Below, one piece after another: positions 27,410 through 37,700 of a stretch of 64,000 nucleotides of DNA. Within the stretch, counting starts at the first letter, position 1. Every line of letters starts with the position of its first letter. The stretch is from CBDCUW01 sp965222745 (GTDB lineage Bacteria > Planctomycetota > Planctomycetia > Pirellulales > Pirellulaceae): assembly GCA_965222745.1 (NCBI GenBank), contig CBDCUW010000003.1, positions 1,054,001 to 1,118,000 on the forward strand, given 5' to 3'. The notes beneath the pieces were generated by a model that saw only the letters and a program-made list of their open reading frames with translations, ran no database searches and had not been told where the DNA came from. The position numbers were made by a program, and so were the translations under genes.

Positions 27410-28854
27410 GCGAGTACCTCCTTGATGACGTGTCCGTGCACGTCGGTTAGCCTCATGTCGCGACCGCTGAAGCGGAAGGTGCTCTTGGTATGGTCGATGC
27501 CAAGCAGATGCAGCATCGTGGCGTGCAGATCGTGAATCTCGAATCGGTTCTCGATCGCTTTGTAACCCCACTCGTCAGTTGCTCCGACTGAAACGCCTCC
27601 TTTGACGCCTCCGCCGGCCATCCAAATTGTGAACCCGAACGGGTTGTGGTCGCGTCCGTCCTTGCCTTGGGCAAAGGGAGTGCGGCCGAATTCGCCGGCC
27701 CAGACGACCAACGTCGAATCGAACAGGCCGGTCCTCTTGAGATCCTTGATCAGCGCCGCGATCGGTTGGTCGACTGTCTTGCAGTTCTTGTTGTGGCCGT
27801 CGATCAAACCACCATGTTGGTCCCAGCGGTCACCGTTTCCGCCAGGGCAAGTCAGTTCGATGAAGCGAACGCCACGTTGGACCAATCGCCGAGCGATCAA
27901 ACATTGCATCCCGAAGGTTTTCGTGTTCTTGAAATCCTCTTCCAGCCCGTACATCCGTTTCACTTCCTGCGTTTCGTCGGCCAGATCCATCAGTTCGGGC
28001 ACGGCCGATTGCATTCGATAGGCGGTCTCGTAGTTTTGTATCGCCGCTTCCACTTCCGGCTCCCCCTCCAACTGCTGCAACATCAGTTGGTCTTGCCTGC
28101 GGATCAAATCGAGCTTTGCGCGTTGCAGCTTTTCACTTGGTTCGGAGGGGCGAATGTTGGCAATCGGACGTTCTTTGGGAAGAAAGATGGAACCTTGGAA
28201 CGCCGAGGGCAAGAAACCTGAACCAAAACAATCCAATCCACCCGGCGGAATCAAACCGCCGTTGAGCACGACGAAACCGGGCAAGTCACGATTTTCGCTT
28301 CCCAATCCGTATCCAAGCCAGGCGCCCATGCTGGGGCGTCCCTGAAAACCGCTGCCGGTGTGCAGGAAGTAGTTCGCGGAGGTGTGTTCTGAGAATTTGG
28401 AAGTCATCGACTTGATGATCGCCAAGTCGTCGGCAACGGTGGCCACGTGTGGAAACAGATCGCTAACCCAGTGGCCGCTTTCACCATGCCGTTTGAACTC
28501 CCACTGGTTCTTCAGCACCTTGCCGATATTGTCGAACTGCGTCGGCGCGAGTTTTCCGATCACCTCGCGAGGGTCTCGGCCGTCAAATTTCTCCAATGTC
28601 GGTTTGTAGTCGAACGTATCGACCTGCGACGGACCGCCGTCCATGTACAGAAAGATGACGTTTTTGGCTTTGGCGGGAAAATGGCCCGGCTTGGGCGCCA
28701 GCGGGTTGGCAGCAGCGCTGCAAATCGACAGGTCGTTCATCATCGCAGTCAGGGCCACAGCGCCGAAACCGCCGGCGCACTGCCTGAGCATTTCACGTCG
28801 ATTGTGCGGGCGAGGCGTGTAGCGCCCGCAGTGATTCGTTGATGATTTCTTCAT
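27406..28854 (-). CDS. DUF1501 protein (Tat-exported, sulfatase/phosphatase-like fold)
   Basis: A 482-residue DUF1501 protein. The N-terminus has a twin-arginine-like signal (HNRREMLRQCAGGFGAVALT). Conserved family segments are KNVIFLYMDGGPSQVDTFDY, KSMTSKFSEHTSANYFLHTG, RRLVQRGVRFIELTCPGGNG, VVWAGEFGRTPFAQGKDGRD and HATMLHLLGIDHTKSTFRF. The metal-ligand-like Asp/His pattern is that of the alkaline phosphatase superfamily, but no sulfatase Cys/Ser-x-Pro-x-Arg nucleophile motif is seen, so it should not be named a sulfatase. It is the first gene of a two-gene unit with the PSCyt/PSD1 gene, an order opposite to the second pair in this window. Confidence 0.85.
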   Translation of the reverse strand: MKKSSTNHCGRYTPRPHNRREMLRQCAGGFGAVALTAMMNDLSICSAAANPLAPKPGHFPAKAKNVIFLYMDGGPSQVDTFDYKPTLEKFDGRDPREVIGKLAPTQFDNIGKVLKNQWEFKRHGESGHWVSDLFPHVATVADDLAIIKSMTSKFSEHTSANYFLHTGSGFQGRPSMGAWLGYGLGSENRDLPGFVVLNGGLIPPGGLDCFGSGFLPSAFQGSIFLPKERPIANIRPSEPSEKLQRAKLDLIRRQDQLMLQQLEGEPEVEAAIQNYETAYRMQSAVPELMDLADETQEVKRMYGLEEDFKNTKTFGMQCLIARRLVQRGVRFIELTCPGGNGDRWDQHGGLIDGHNKNCKTVDQPIAALIKDLKRTGLFDSTLVVWAGEFGRTPFAQGKDGRDHNPFGFTIWMAGGGVKGGVSVGATDEWGYKAIENRFEIHDLHATMLHLLGIDHTKSTFRFSGRDMRLTDVHGHVIKEVLA

Positions 28855-28978
28855 CCATTTCCTCGCCGATCACTCCAGTTTCGCTGAGACCATCCGCTAT
28901 TCTAAACCAAGCCAATCCCTGCCCCAAAGCGGACATCCAAACCCATCACCTTCCCTTTTCCATCAAACCGAGAGACCC

Positions 28979-29488
28979 ATGAGTATTGCCGAATCGCTTT
29001 TGCCGGAATTCGATCATGAAATGGATGGAACGCGGCGAGTTATCGAGCGCGTCACCGACTCGATCTTGGACTGGAAAGCTCACCAGAAGTCCAATACGGT
29101 CAGCTGGGTCGCTTCGCACCTGGCGGACATCCCCAGCTGGACCGACATCTGTGTCAATCACGATTCCTACGATGTGAATCCTCCCGGTGGGCAGCCCGAT
29201 CAAGTGAAAGAGTTGGGCTCGGTGGCCGAGATTTTGGACGCGCTGGATCAGAATGTCGCAGCGGCGCGCGAAGTGATCGCCGCGGCTGCGGATGACCAGT
29301 TTTTTAAGTCGTGGTCGCTACTGCAGGGGGGCCAGGTGCAGATGACGATGCCTCGTATCGCCGTGGTACGCAGTTTCATCTTGAACCACAACATCCACCA
29401 TCGAGCCCACTTGTGTGTTTACCTGCGATTGAACGACATTCCCGTTCCAGGGCTCTACGGTCCCTCGGCCGATGATGATTCGCTATAG
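28979..29488 (+). CDS. DinB-like four-helix protein
   Basis: A 169-residue protein of the DinB/YfiT-like superfamily, metal-binding four-helix bundles that in some members are thiol-dependent transferases. The three metal-binding histidines of the family can be placed at HLADIPSW, and at HNIHHRAHLCVYLRL near the C-terminus, followed by the typical ending NDIPVPGLYGPSADD. The start is ATG 28979. It lies between the two DUF1501/PSCyt modules on the opposite strand and ends 7 bases from the second module's DUF1501 stop. No functional tie to them is evident. Confidence 0.82.
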   Translation: MSIAESLLPEFDHEMDGTRRVIERVTDSILDWKAHQKSNTVSWVASHLADIPSWTDICVNHDSYDVNPPGGQPDQVKELGSVAEILDALDQNVAAAREVIAAAADDQFFKSWSLLQGGQVQMTMPRIAVVRSFILNHNIHHRAHLCVYLRLNDIPVPGLYGPSADDDSL

Positions 29489-29495
29489 ATCCTTG

Positions 29496-31001
29496 TCACG
29501 CCACAATCTTGCGGATCACCTGTCCGTCGGCGGTCGGCCCGATCAGCCGATGGTTCAGCCCTTGATAGGCGAAACTGAACAGGTGTGGGTCGAGACCTAG
29601 CTGATGCAGGATCGTTGCCTGCAAGTCTCGGACGCTGACTGGATCTTCGTTGATGTAGTAACCAATTTCGTCGGTGGTACCGTGAGCTCCCGGCTTGATT
29701 CCACCGCCGGCCATCCACATCGTGAAGGCATCAGGGTGATGATCGCGGCCGATGAATCCTTTCTTCAGTTCGGTATTCTTGTTGTTCTGCATCATCGGCG
29801 TCCGTCCAAACTCGCCGCCCCAGACAACGAGCGTTTGATCCAGCATGCCGCGTTGTTTCAGATCTTGAATCAGCCCCGTGATCGCCTGGTCGATCTGTTG
29901 GCACTTGATGGGAAGTGTTTCGTCAATCGATTCACCGGGTGACGAACCGTGGTGGTCCCAGCCCCAATCGTACAACTGCACAAACCTCACTCCGTTTTCG
30001 ACCAGGCGGCGAGCCAGCAGGCAGTTGTTTGCAAAAGTCGCGTCGTTGCCCTGGTAGAGGACCCGCGGATCGGCCGCCGTTTCCGCATCCGACACGTAAC
30101 CCGGTTTGGCGCCGTACATGTCCAGGATGTATTGCGGTTCTTTGGAGATATCCATCACTTCGGGAACCGAAACCTGCATGCGGTACGCCAACTCGTACTG
30201 CGCGATCCGCGAAAGCGTTTCCGGATCGCCGATCTGCTGGTGCTGGTAAGTATTCAAATCGGCGATCGCATCGAGCGTTTTGCGGCGCACCGATCGGGGA
30301 AGGCCTTTGGGATCCGACAGAAACAGAATCGGATCGCCGCCATCGGTTCGGCATTGGACGCCTTGATAAAGGGTTGGCAAAAAGCCCGATCCCCACAGCG
30401 ACTTGCCGGCGCTGGGCGTTTTTCCACCCGAAGCCAACACGACAAAGCCGGGCAGATCCTTGTTTTCGCTACCCAGACCGTAAGTGACCCAAGAGCCCAT
30501 CGACGGCGAACCCAACAGTGAGTTGCCGGTTTGCAGCAGCAGTTGCGCGGGTGAATGATTGAACTGCTCGGTGTGCACCGAACGGATCACGCACAGGTCA
30601 TCGGCGACGGTCGACAGCTTGGGCAGCAGCTCGCTGATCCATTGGCCCGATTGGCCGTGCTGCTGGTAAGAAAAAATCGGCCCCAACATTTTGGGAACGC
30701 CTTTGATGAAGGCGAATCGTTTGCCCTCCAGGTACTCTTTCGGACAATCCTTGCCGTGGAATTTGGTCAGTTCCGGTTTGTGTTCAAAAAGGTCGATCTG
30801 TGATGGCGAACCAGCCATGTGCAGGTAGATGATCGACTTCGCTTTGGCGGGAATGTGGTAGCTGCGGCTGGTATCTGCACCGAAACTGGGCCGGTTTGCC
30901 GATAAGATCGACTGCAGCGCGATCGCCCCGATTCCCAGCCCGGTTTGGCCAAGCAGGTGCCGCCGAGTGATTGCTTGAAGTTGTCGGTGATGAGGGTTCA
31001 T
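29496..31001 (-). CDS. DUF1501 protein (Tat-exported), second copy
   Basis: A 501-residue DUF1501 protein. The N-terminal twin-arginine-type signal is TRRHLLGQTGLGIGAIALQS. Family blocks present are SIIYLHMAGSPSQIDLFEHK, LCVIRSVHTEQFNHSPAQLL, RRLVENGVRFVQLYDWGWDH, VVWGGEFGRTPMMQNNKNTE and ATILHQLGLDPHLFSFAY. It is clearly a paralogue of the protein at 27406-28854 but distant, so the two pairs are not a recent duplication. Its start overlaps the stop of the preceding PSCyt/PSD1 gene by 4 bases (ATGA), indicating translational coupling. It probably acts in the periplasm with that protein; the substrate is unknown. Confidence 0.85.
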   Translation of the reverse strand: MNPHHRQLQAITRRHLLGQTGLGIGAIALQSILSANRPSFGADTSRSYHIPAKAKSIIYLHMAGSPSQIDLFEHKPELTKFHGKDCPKEYLEGKRFAFIKGVPKMLGPIFSYQQHGQSGQWISELLPKLSTVADDLCVIRSVHTEQFNHSPAQLLLQTGNSLLGSPSMGSWVTYGLGSENKDLPGFVVLASGGKTPSAGKSLWGSGFLPTLYQGVQCRTDGGDPILFLSDPKGLPRSVRRKTLDAIADLNTYQHQQIGDPETLSRIAQYELAYRMQVSVPEVMDISKEPQYILDMYGAKPGYVSDAETAADPRVLYQGNDATFANNCLLARRLVENGVRFVQLYDWGWDHHGSSPGESIDETLPIKCQQIDQAITGLIQDLKQRGMLDQTLVVWGGEFGRTPMMQNNKNTELKKGFIGRDHHPDAFTMWMAGGGIKPGAHGTTDEIGYYINEDPVSVRDLQATILHQLGLDPHLFSFAYQGLNHRLIGPTADGQVIRKIVA

Positions 31002-33931
31002 GGTTTGGTCACCGTTTCATCAAGGTTCAACAGCACGTTGGCAACGGTGATCCACGCCGCCAGGTTGGCGTCGGATTGGATTCGATCCAGGCCGGCCGAT
31101 TGCACCAGGTTTGCCGCGTCGGCGAGGTCCGATTGGAATTCAGTTTCGGCTTGGGTAAAGAGCTCTTCGATCCGATCCGTTTCGCGGCTGGTCGGTGGTC
31201 GAGTCAAGACGCGGCGAAACGCTTGCTGTAAACCATCGGTTTTCAATCGCAGCGCCAAAGCGCCGGCAGCTTCCAAGTAGGCCGGGTCGTTCAACGTGAC
31301 GAGCGCTTGCAGCGGTGTGTTCGTGCGAACGCGTCGCACCAAACAGTACTCGCCACTTCCCGCGTCAAACGTGGTCATCGAAGGATAGGGGCTGGTCCGT
31401 TTCCAATAAGTGTACAAGCCTCGACGATAGCGATTCTTACCAGTCGCGTTGACCCACTTTCGGTTGCTGTAGGTCGATTTCCAAATGCCGCCGGGTTGCG
31501 GAGGCATCACCGAGGGGCCGCCAATCTGGTGGCTCAAAAGCCCAGAGGCAGCGAGCGCCTGATCACGGATCATTTCAGCGCTCATCCGAAACCGCGGGCC
31601 GCGGCTGAGCAGTCGATTGCGAGGATCTTTGGCCAGCTGCTCGCTGCTGACAGCGGAGGATTGTTGGTAGGTCGCTGAAGTCACGATCGTTTTGAGCAGC
31701 TGTTTGAGTGACCAGCCGCGATCGCGAAAATCGACCGACAACCAATCGAGCAATTCGGGATGACTCGGACGCAGACCCTGCGTGCCGAAGTCTTCTTCGG
31801 TCTCGACGATTCCAATTCCGAACAGCCGTGCCCAGATGCGATTGACCATCACTCGCGCCGTCAGCGGGTTGTCGGCGGCGGACAGCCACTTGGCGACACC
31901 CAAGCGGCTGGATGGTGCGGCTTCCGGAAAACTGCCAAACGCTTCCGGCACGGCCGGTTGAACCGGCTGGCCTTGATCCAGGAAGTTGCCGCGACGATGA
32001 ATCCGAGTTTGCCGAGCCTGCTTGGGCGGCAACTCCTGCATGACGGGGGTTTTCGCGAACGTGGAGCGAAGGTCGGCTAGCGATTTTTCCAACCCCTCGA
32101 TCCGCCGCAACAACTTGCGGGTCGGCTCGAACACGCGCTGAAACTCCTCGCGAGAATCGCCGTGAACGACCGGACGAAGTTTTTCCGTTTCGCTTTCGGC
32201 AACCGACAGACGCAAGCGTGACAGGATCAATTGGCTTCCGTAGGTCTGCTGCATTCGCAACCGAAGCTGGACGCCGGCGAAGTCCGCGATCGGAGCGGCG
32301 AAGTCAAAGATCGCCACGTGTGGCTGGTCCGCTTTGGGTGAGACGGCCCAGCCTGTCTTCGGCTCGCCATCGATCGACCCTGCAACGGGCCAACTGAGCT
32401 GAGAAAAATCGGCGCGAGGATTCGTTAACTTGATCGCTTGCGGCTGCTGTCCATCGCGCAACAGCTCGACCGAAAGTTCGTTCAGGACAAAGTTCTTGTC
32501 GTTGGGATTGCCTTCTTCGGGCAGTTTGGGGAGTGCTTCCAATCGCAGCGCGGTAGCGCGCTGGGGACCTTCGGCTTGCAACATGACTTGCCAGGTATCT
32601 TTTTGGGGCAGCTTTCCGTTTGTGATCAACGTTCCATCATCGGATTGCTCGAGCTGCAGATCGTGCTGGGACTGAAAAGTCTGCAAGCGAAGCGGTTTCC
32701 AGAGGCTCGTTTTCTGTTCTTTACGCCACAGCTGATAAGCCTGATCAAACCCTTCGACGTCGGCTAGTTTCGCGCGGAGCTGGGCAATCTGTTGCTGCAG
32801 CGATGCTGCTTCCGCTGATTGTTGGCGAGTGGGTGACGGTAGCAGCGGCGCCTCGCGATCGTTGTCGGCGGTTTGATTGAAAAACGCGTAAAAGCGATAG
32901 TATTCTTCTTGGCTGATTGGATCGTATTTGTGCGAATGACATTTCGCGCAGCCCATCGTCAGGCCCATCCAAACCTGCATCGTCGTATCGACACGATCTT
33001 TGACGGCAGCGACGCGGAATTCTTCATCGTCGGTCCCGCCCTCTTCGTTGGTCAGCGTGTTGCGGTGAAAGGCGGTTGCCAGTCGCTGCTGTAGCGTTGC
33101 ATCGGGCAGCAAGTCGCCGGCAAGCTGCTGGATCGTGAATTGATCGTAGGGCATGTCGCGGTTGAGTGCTTCGATCACCCAGTCTCGATAACGCCAGATC
33201 TCGCGAGGATTGTCTTTTTCGTATCCTTTCGTGTCGGCGTAGCGGGCCAGGTCCAACCACATTCGCGCCCAATGTTCGCCGAACGATTCGGAAGCGAGCA
33301 GCCGGTCGACCACTTTTTCGAAGGCGCCCGATGACGTGTCGGATACAAAGGCATCCGTCTCTTCGATCGTTGGCGGAAGCCCGGTCAGGTCGAGTGTGAC
33401 GCGGCGAATCAGTTGGTATCGATCGGCAGGCGGATTGGGCTGCAAACCCGCTTTTTCCAGTTGGCGGCCGGCGAAATGGTCGATGGGATGCTGGCCGGGC
33501 GGTACCGGCGCCGACTTGGGCGCGACGAACGCCCAATGTTGCTGATAGTGACCGCCTTGATCGATCCAGCGGCGAAGCATTTGTTTTTGTTGTTGCGAAA
33601 GGGAGTGGCCGCTATCGATCGGCGGCATCACCAGGTCGTCATCCTCACTTTCGATTCGCTCGATCAGTGCGCTGGAATCGGCATCGCCCGGTTTGATCGC
33701 CGCGTAGCCGCCCAGGTCCTTGGTTGCCCCGGCGGCCGTTTCGACTCTCAAGTCGGCTTCGCGCGTTTCCGCGTCGGGGCCGTGACAGGCGTAGCAATTG
33801 GCCGCCAAGATAGGACGGACGTCGACATCGAAATCGATGTCTTGAGAGGGCGAGGCAGTGCAGAAGAGTGCGGTGACGAGGAAGCAGAGGGTTGCGAGAT
33901 TCCTCCGGGCGCTCACGTCAAACGATTCCAT
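30998..33931 (-). CDS. PSCyt1-PSCyt2-PSD1 cytochrome-like protein, second copy
   Basis: About 977 residues from ATG 33931; an upstream in-frame start at 33964 would run into the palindromic repeat. Signal peptide: NLATLCFLVTALFCTASPS. The planctomycete cytochrome C domain has CYACH near residue 45 and the VMPP motif. DUF1549 (about 147-310) has RVTLDLTGLPPTIEETDAFV and ARMWLDLARYADTKGYEKDN; a second CxxCH (CAKCH) is near 325. A coiled coil (SLQQQIAQLRAKLADVEGF) and a discoidin-like beta-sandwich (about 400-560) precede DUF1553 (about 680-900: WLSAADNPLTARVMVNRIWA). Two CxxCH motifs suggest two covalent hemes. Exported, paired with the DUF1501 gene; function not established. Confidence 0.87.
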   Translation of the reverse strand: MESFDVSARRNLATLCFLVTALFCTASPSQDIDFDVDVRPILAANCYACHGPDAETREADLRVETAAGATKDLGGYAAIKPGDADSSALIERIESEDDDLVMPPIDSGHSLSQQQKQMLRRWIDQGGHYQQHWAFVAPKSAPVPPGQHPIDHFAGRQLEKAGLQPNPPADRYQLIRRVTLDLTGLPPTIEETDAFVSDTSSGAFEKVVDRLLASESFGEHWARMWLDLARYADTKGYEKDNPREIWRYRDWVIEALNRDMPYDQFTIQQLAGDLLPDATLQQRLATAFHRNTLTNEEGGTDDEEFRVAAVKDRVDTTMQVWMGLTMGCAKCHSHKYDPISQEEYYRFYAFFNQTADNDREAPLLPSPTRQQSAEAASLQQQIAQLRAKLADVEGFDQAYQLWRKEQKTSLWKPLRLQTFQSQHDLQLEQSDDGTLITNGKLPQKDTWQVMLQAEGPQRATALRLEALPKLPEEGNPNDKNFVLNELSVELLRDGQQPQAIKLTNPRADFSQLSWPVAGSIDGEPKTGWAVSPKADQPHVAIFDFAAPIADFAGVQLRLRMQQTYGSQLILSRLRLSVAESETEKLRPVVHGDSREEFQRVFEPTRKLLRRIEGLEKSLADLRSTFAKTPVMQELPPKQARQTRIHRRGNFLDQGQPVQPAVPEAFGSFPEAAPSSRLGVAKWLSAADNPLTARVMVNRIWARLFGIGIVETEEDFGTQGLRPSHPELLDWLSVDFRDRGWSLKQLLKTIVTSATYQQSSAVSSEQLAKDPRNRLLSRGPRFRMSAEMIRDQALAASGLLSHQIGGPSVMPPQPGGIWKSTYSNRKWVNATGKNRYRRGLYTYWKRTSPYPSMTTFDAGSGEYCLVRRVRTNTPLQALVTLNDPAYLEAAGALALRLKTDGLQQAFRRVLTRPPTSRETDRIEELFTQAETEFQSDLADAANLVQSAGLDRIQSDANLAAWITVANVLLNLDETVTKP

Positions 33932-33936
33932 CGTGC

Positions 33937-33998
33937 GCCGGCTTGTCCCAAGTCGGCGCGGCACGGGAAGCGATCACGCCGACTTGGGACAAGCCGGC
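33937..33998. repeat. Short palindromic element ahead of PSCyt/PSD1 gene
   Basis: Two perfect 22-base inverted arms (33937-33958 and 33977-33998) with an 18-base spacer. Each arm is also a hairpin with CGACTTG/CAAGTCG. It is a reduced relative of the 23871 and 27241 elements, lacking the inner hairpins. It sits 6 bases upstream of the ATG at 33931, so it would form a strong stem in the leader, or terminate transcription from the PEP-CTERM gene upstream. Confidence 0.85.
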
Positions 33999-34015
33999 CT
34001 ACGAAGAAAAACGCC

Positions 34016-34696
34016 TCACGCGGCGGCAATCGCTTCGGCACGGCGTCTCTTGCGGTACTGGGTGAAGCCGACGACCGTTCCGATCATCAGGCACCAAACC
34101 AGGATCGAACTTGGTTCGGGGATAACATGGGCGCCGGCGATCGAGATCGTCACGCTGTCGTTCATGGCCGGATCAAAGATGGTCGTCAGGTCACCACCAA
34201 CGATACCAGTGAACGTCGTTCCGATCGACGAGGAGGTCAGGGTGACGGAACTGCCTGGGGCGCCGGTGATCGTGGTCACGAAGCTGGCAATGAACACTTC
34301 ACCGCCAACAGGAAAGACAGGTGCGCCAAACAGATCGACGTCCTGAGAGATTCCCGCCAGGTTGGTGAATCCCGCCGGTGCGAGTTCGGGAAAGGCGAAG
34401 TCAAAGGGGACGGTGTCGATGTTGATAAAGGCGCCATTGCCGATGATGTCGGCACTGCTATCGACGGTCGCTGTTGCCGTTCCGCCGTCGTTGACCAGCA
34501 ATCGCGCCGCGCCGCTGAACAATCCTCCCGCGGTAACGATCGAGCCATCATCTTCCAAGATCATGGAGATCGTGACGTCGTCGCCTGAATTGACCGTAGT
34601 TGCCGAGGCATCCAGCCGAAGCAGGAGACCGGCTTGCGCAGGAAGCGACACCGCCGCCAGAAGCAGGGAAGCTACGCAGAAACGAAAAACAACCAT
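34016..34696 (-). CDS. PEP-CTERM-sorted secreted protein
   Basis: A 226-residue protein from ATG 34696 (MVVFRFCVASLLLAAVSLPA), a clean Sec signal peptide. The same frame is open further upstream, but that sequence is antisense to the giant gene's end and is ignored. The mature part is a beta-rich, Thr/Ser/Gly-rich cohesin-like domain (LRLDASATTVNSGDDVTISM). The C-terminus has the PEP-CTERM signal: VIPEPSS, a hydrophobic helix (ILVWCLMIGTVVGF) and a basic end (YRKRRR). Such proteins are processed by an exosortase and released or anchored at the surface. No exosortase gene is in the window. Confidence 0.85.
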   Translation of the reverse strand: MVVFRFCVASLLLAAVSLPAQAGLLLRLDASATTVNSGDDVTISMILEDDGSIVTAGGLFSGAARLLVNDGGTATATVDSSADIIGNGAFINIDTVPFDFAFPELAPAGFTNLAGISQDVDLFGAPVFPVGGEVFIASFVTTITGAPGSSVTLTSSSIGTTFTGIVGGDLTTIFDPAMNDSVTISIAGAHVIPEPSSILVWCLMIGTVVGFTQYRKRRRAEAIAAA

Positions 34697-34733
34697 CTCG
34701 AAAGCACCTAGTCTAAGTGGTGTGTGTAGCGGT

Positions 34734-37700
34734 CTAGAACAAATTCTGGAAGAACCTCGCGCGGAATTGCGCGAAGTCCAAGAGCGGCGTATTGGCATCA
34801 TCATCGAAATCGAAGAGGAAGTCCAGATTTCCATTACTGAAATAGTCCCGGAATCTCGCAAAATCGAACAAATCGACGTCTTCATCGCCGTCCGAATCAC
34901 CGAAGAACCGGAAGAAATCATCCACCGCATCGACGCCGGCATCCGCACCATTGGCGTCAATATTCAGTTTTGCCCCGTCGATGGTCAACCGGTAGCGGCC
35001 GTCTTCCAACATGGGCCGAGTGCCGGGCACGTTTTCGGAAAGGTCCTCGATCAACACCGTTCCGGTGAAGCCGAGGATGACGACCTGCTTGCCACCGACA
35101 AGAGTCGAGCTGAGCACTTCCAGCCCGACTTGGGTTCCCGGTGAGACACTGGTCGATTCGACGATGAAGCTGTCGTCGGTCACCGGGCCGACCGGCACGT
35201 TGACCGGTCCGCTGAAGACCACTTCAACGCGGCGAATGATTGATCGTTGGCCGGTCGAATCGGGCGAGAAGCTTTGTTCGGCAGCAGCGTTCTCGTTGAA
35301 GTAAACGATGCTTTCGACTTCCGGCGTCGCTGCCACGTCGTCGTTCAAAATCGTTCCCAAACCTTGATTGTCCGCAAAGGTCACGTTGCGGCCGCCAGCG
35401 ACGATGTTGGCCAGATCGACGAAGAAGGTTTCGTCCGGTTCGACCGTGGTGTCGCCGTTGACATCGATCGTCACGGTTTGGGTTTCGCCCGCATTGCCGA
35501 CGAAATTCGCTGTGCCGTTGCTGGCGACGTAGTCGTTGTCGCCGGTCGTTGCCGTGCCATTGGCGGTGGTAAAGTCGACCGCGACCGCGTTGTCCACTTC
35601 GGCGTTAAGCGTGATGGTAAAGGTAAACGCGGTGGTGCCGGCGTCGCCTTCGGACAAAGTGACGTCATCAATCGACAACGTCGCACTGTCATCGTTGACA
35701 ATCGTGCCAGTGCCAAAGGGAGTCGCGATGTTGACGGCGCGACCACCTGCCTGGACATTGAACAAGTCGACAAAGAAGTTCTCGTTCAATTCCACCTTGG
35801 TATCACCGGTGACTGGAACAAAGATGGTCTCGGTTTCGGCTGCGTTGCCATCAAAGGGCAGCGTACCGCCAACCGCCTGGTAGTCGTTGTCGGCGGTGGT
35901 TGCTGTCCCGTCGACGGTGGCATAGTCCACGGTGAACCCAGTATCGACATCGTTATCCAACGTCACGGTGAAGAAGAAACCGGAGGGAGCCCCGGTGTCC
36001 CCTTCGTTCTGGACGACGTCGTCAATCGAAAGCGTTGCCGCATCATCGTTGGTGATCACGCCGGTGGCCGAATTGGGTTCGCCAACCGCGTAGCCGCTGC
36101 CGCCCGCAACCGACAGGATCACGGTCTCGTCAAGTTCCACAATGGCGTCGGCCGTGGGATCGATCGTTACTGCCGCGGTGCTGGAACCGGGTGCGAAAGC
36201 GACCGTTCCCGTGGCACTGACCGCGTAATCCGTGCCGGCAGTCGCCGTTCCGGTGGTGCCAAAGTTGATCGTCAGCCCCGGCGTTTCGGCCGAGGTGTTG
36301 TCGCGGGTGAAGGTGTAAGTCAACACGCCAGCGGCGTCTTCCAAAATCGAATCGGGATCGACCGCCACGGTGACGTTACTGATATCGTCATCGGTGATCG
36401 TTCCGGTCGCTGAGGAGGGTGCGCCGATGCCGTAGCCACTGCCCGCCAACACGGTCAAGATGACCGTCTCATCAGGTTCAACAATCGCGTCGTCGATGGG
36501 ATCCACCGTGACGGTCGCGGTACCCGAACCGGCGGCAAAAGCAACTGTTCCGGTATCGCTTGCCGAATAGTCCGTTCCCGAAGTGGCCGAACCGGTCGTA
36601 TCGAAGTTGACCGTCAACGCTCCGGAGATGTCGCCGGTGCGAGTGAAAGTGTAAATGAGGTCGGTAGCACCGCCCTCCAGAACGCTTGTTGGTGCGACCG
36701 CAACCGACACCAGTGACACGGCATCGTCGTTCAAAATCGTTCCGGTCGCTGAAGCGGGAACGCCGACGTTGTATCCGGCGCCAGCGGCAACCGTCAGGAT
36801 GACTGTCTCATCTGGTTCGACCGTGGCATCAGCAGTCGGATCAACCGTGACCGTTGCGGTGTCAGAACCGGCTGCGAAGCTGACCGTTCCAGTAGCGCTT
36901 TGGGTGTAGTCGGTACCGCTGGTCGCCGTGCCAGTCGTGTCGAAGTTGATCGTCAGCCCAGGAGTCTCGGCCGAGGTATTGTCGCGGGTGAACGTGTAAG
37001 TCATCACACCGACACCGTCTTCCAGAATCGCATCGGGATCAACCGTCACGCTGACGCTGTTGACGTCGTCATTGGTGATCGTTCCAGTCGCCGAAGCGGG
37101 AGCACCAACGTTGTATCCGGCGCCGGCAGCAACCGTCAGGATGACTGTCTCATCAGGTTCGACAATGGTGTCGGCAGTCGGATCAACCGTGACCGTGGCG
37201 GTGTCAGCACCAGCTGCAAAGCTGACCGTTCCGGTAGCGTTTTGGGTGTAATCGGTCCCGCTGGTTGCTGAACCGGTCGTATCAAAGTTGATCGTCAGCG
37301 CCGGTGTTTGGGCCGAGGTGTTGTCGCGGGTAAAGGTGTAAGTCAACACTCCAGCGGCGTCTTCCAGAATCGAATCGGGATCGACCGCCACGCTGACGCT
37401 ACTGACGTCGTCGTTTAAAATCGTTCCGGTCGCCGAAGCGGGAGCACCAACGTTGTATCCGGCACCGGCAGCAACCGTCAGGATGACCGTTTCGTCCGGC
37501 TCGACTGTTGTGTCGGCGGTCGGATCGACGGTGACCGTGGCGGTGTCGGAACCGGCTGCGAAGCTAACCGTTCCGGTAGCGCTTTGGGTGTAATCGGTCC
37601 CGCTGGTTGCTGAACCGGTCGTATCAAAGTTGATCGTCAGCGCCGGTGTTTGGGCTGACGTGTTGTCGCGGGTGAAGGTGTAAGTCATCACACCGGCGGC

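Noticed and set aside
27406..31001. Calling the DUF1501 proteins sulfatases
   Set aside because: Only the alkaline-phosphatase-like scaffold is visible. The sulfatase C/S-x-P-x-R nucleophile motif was not found.
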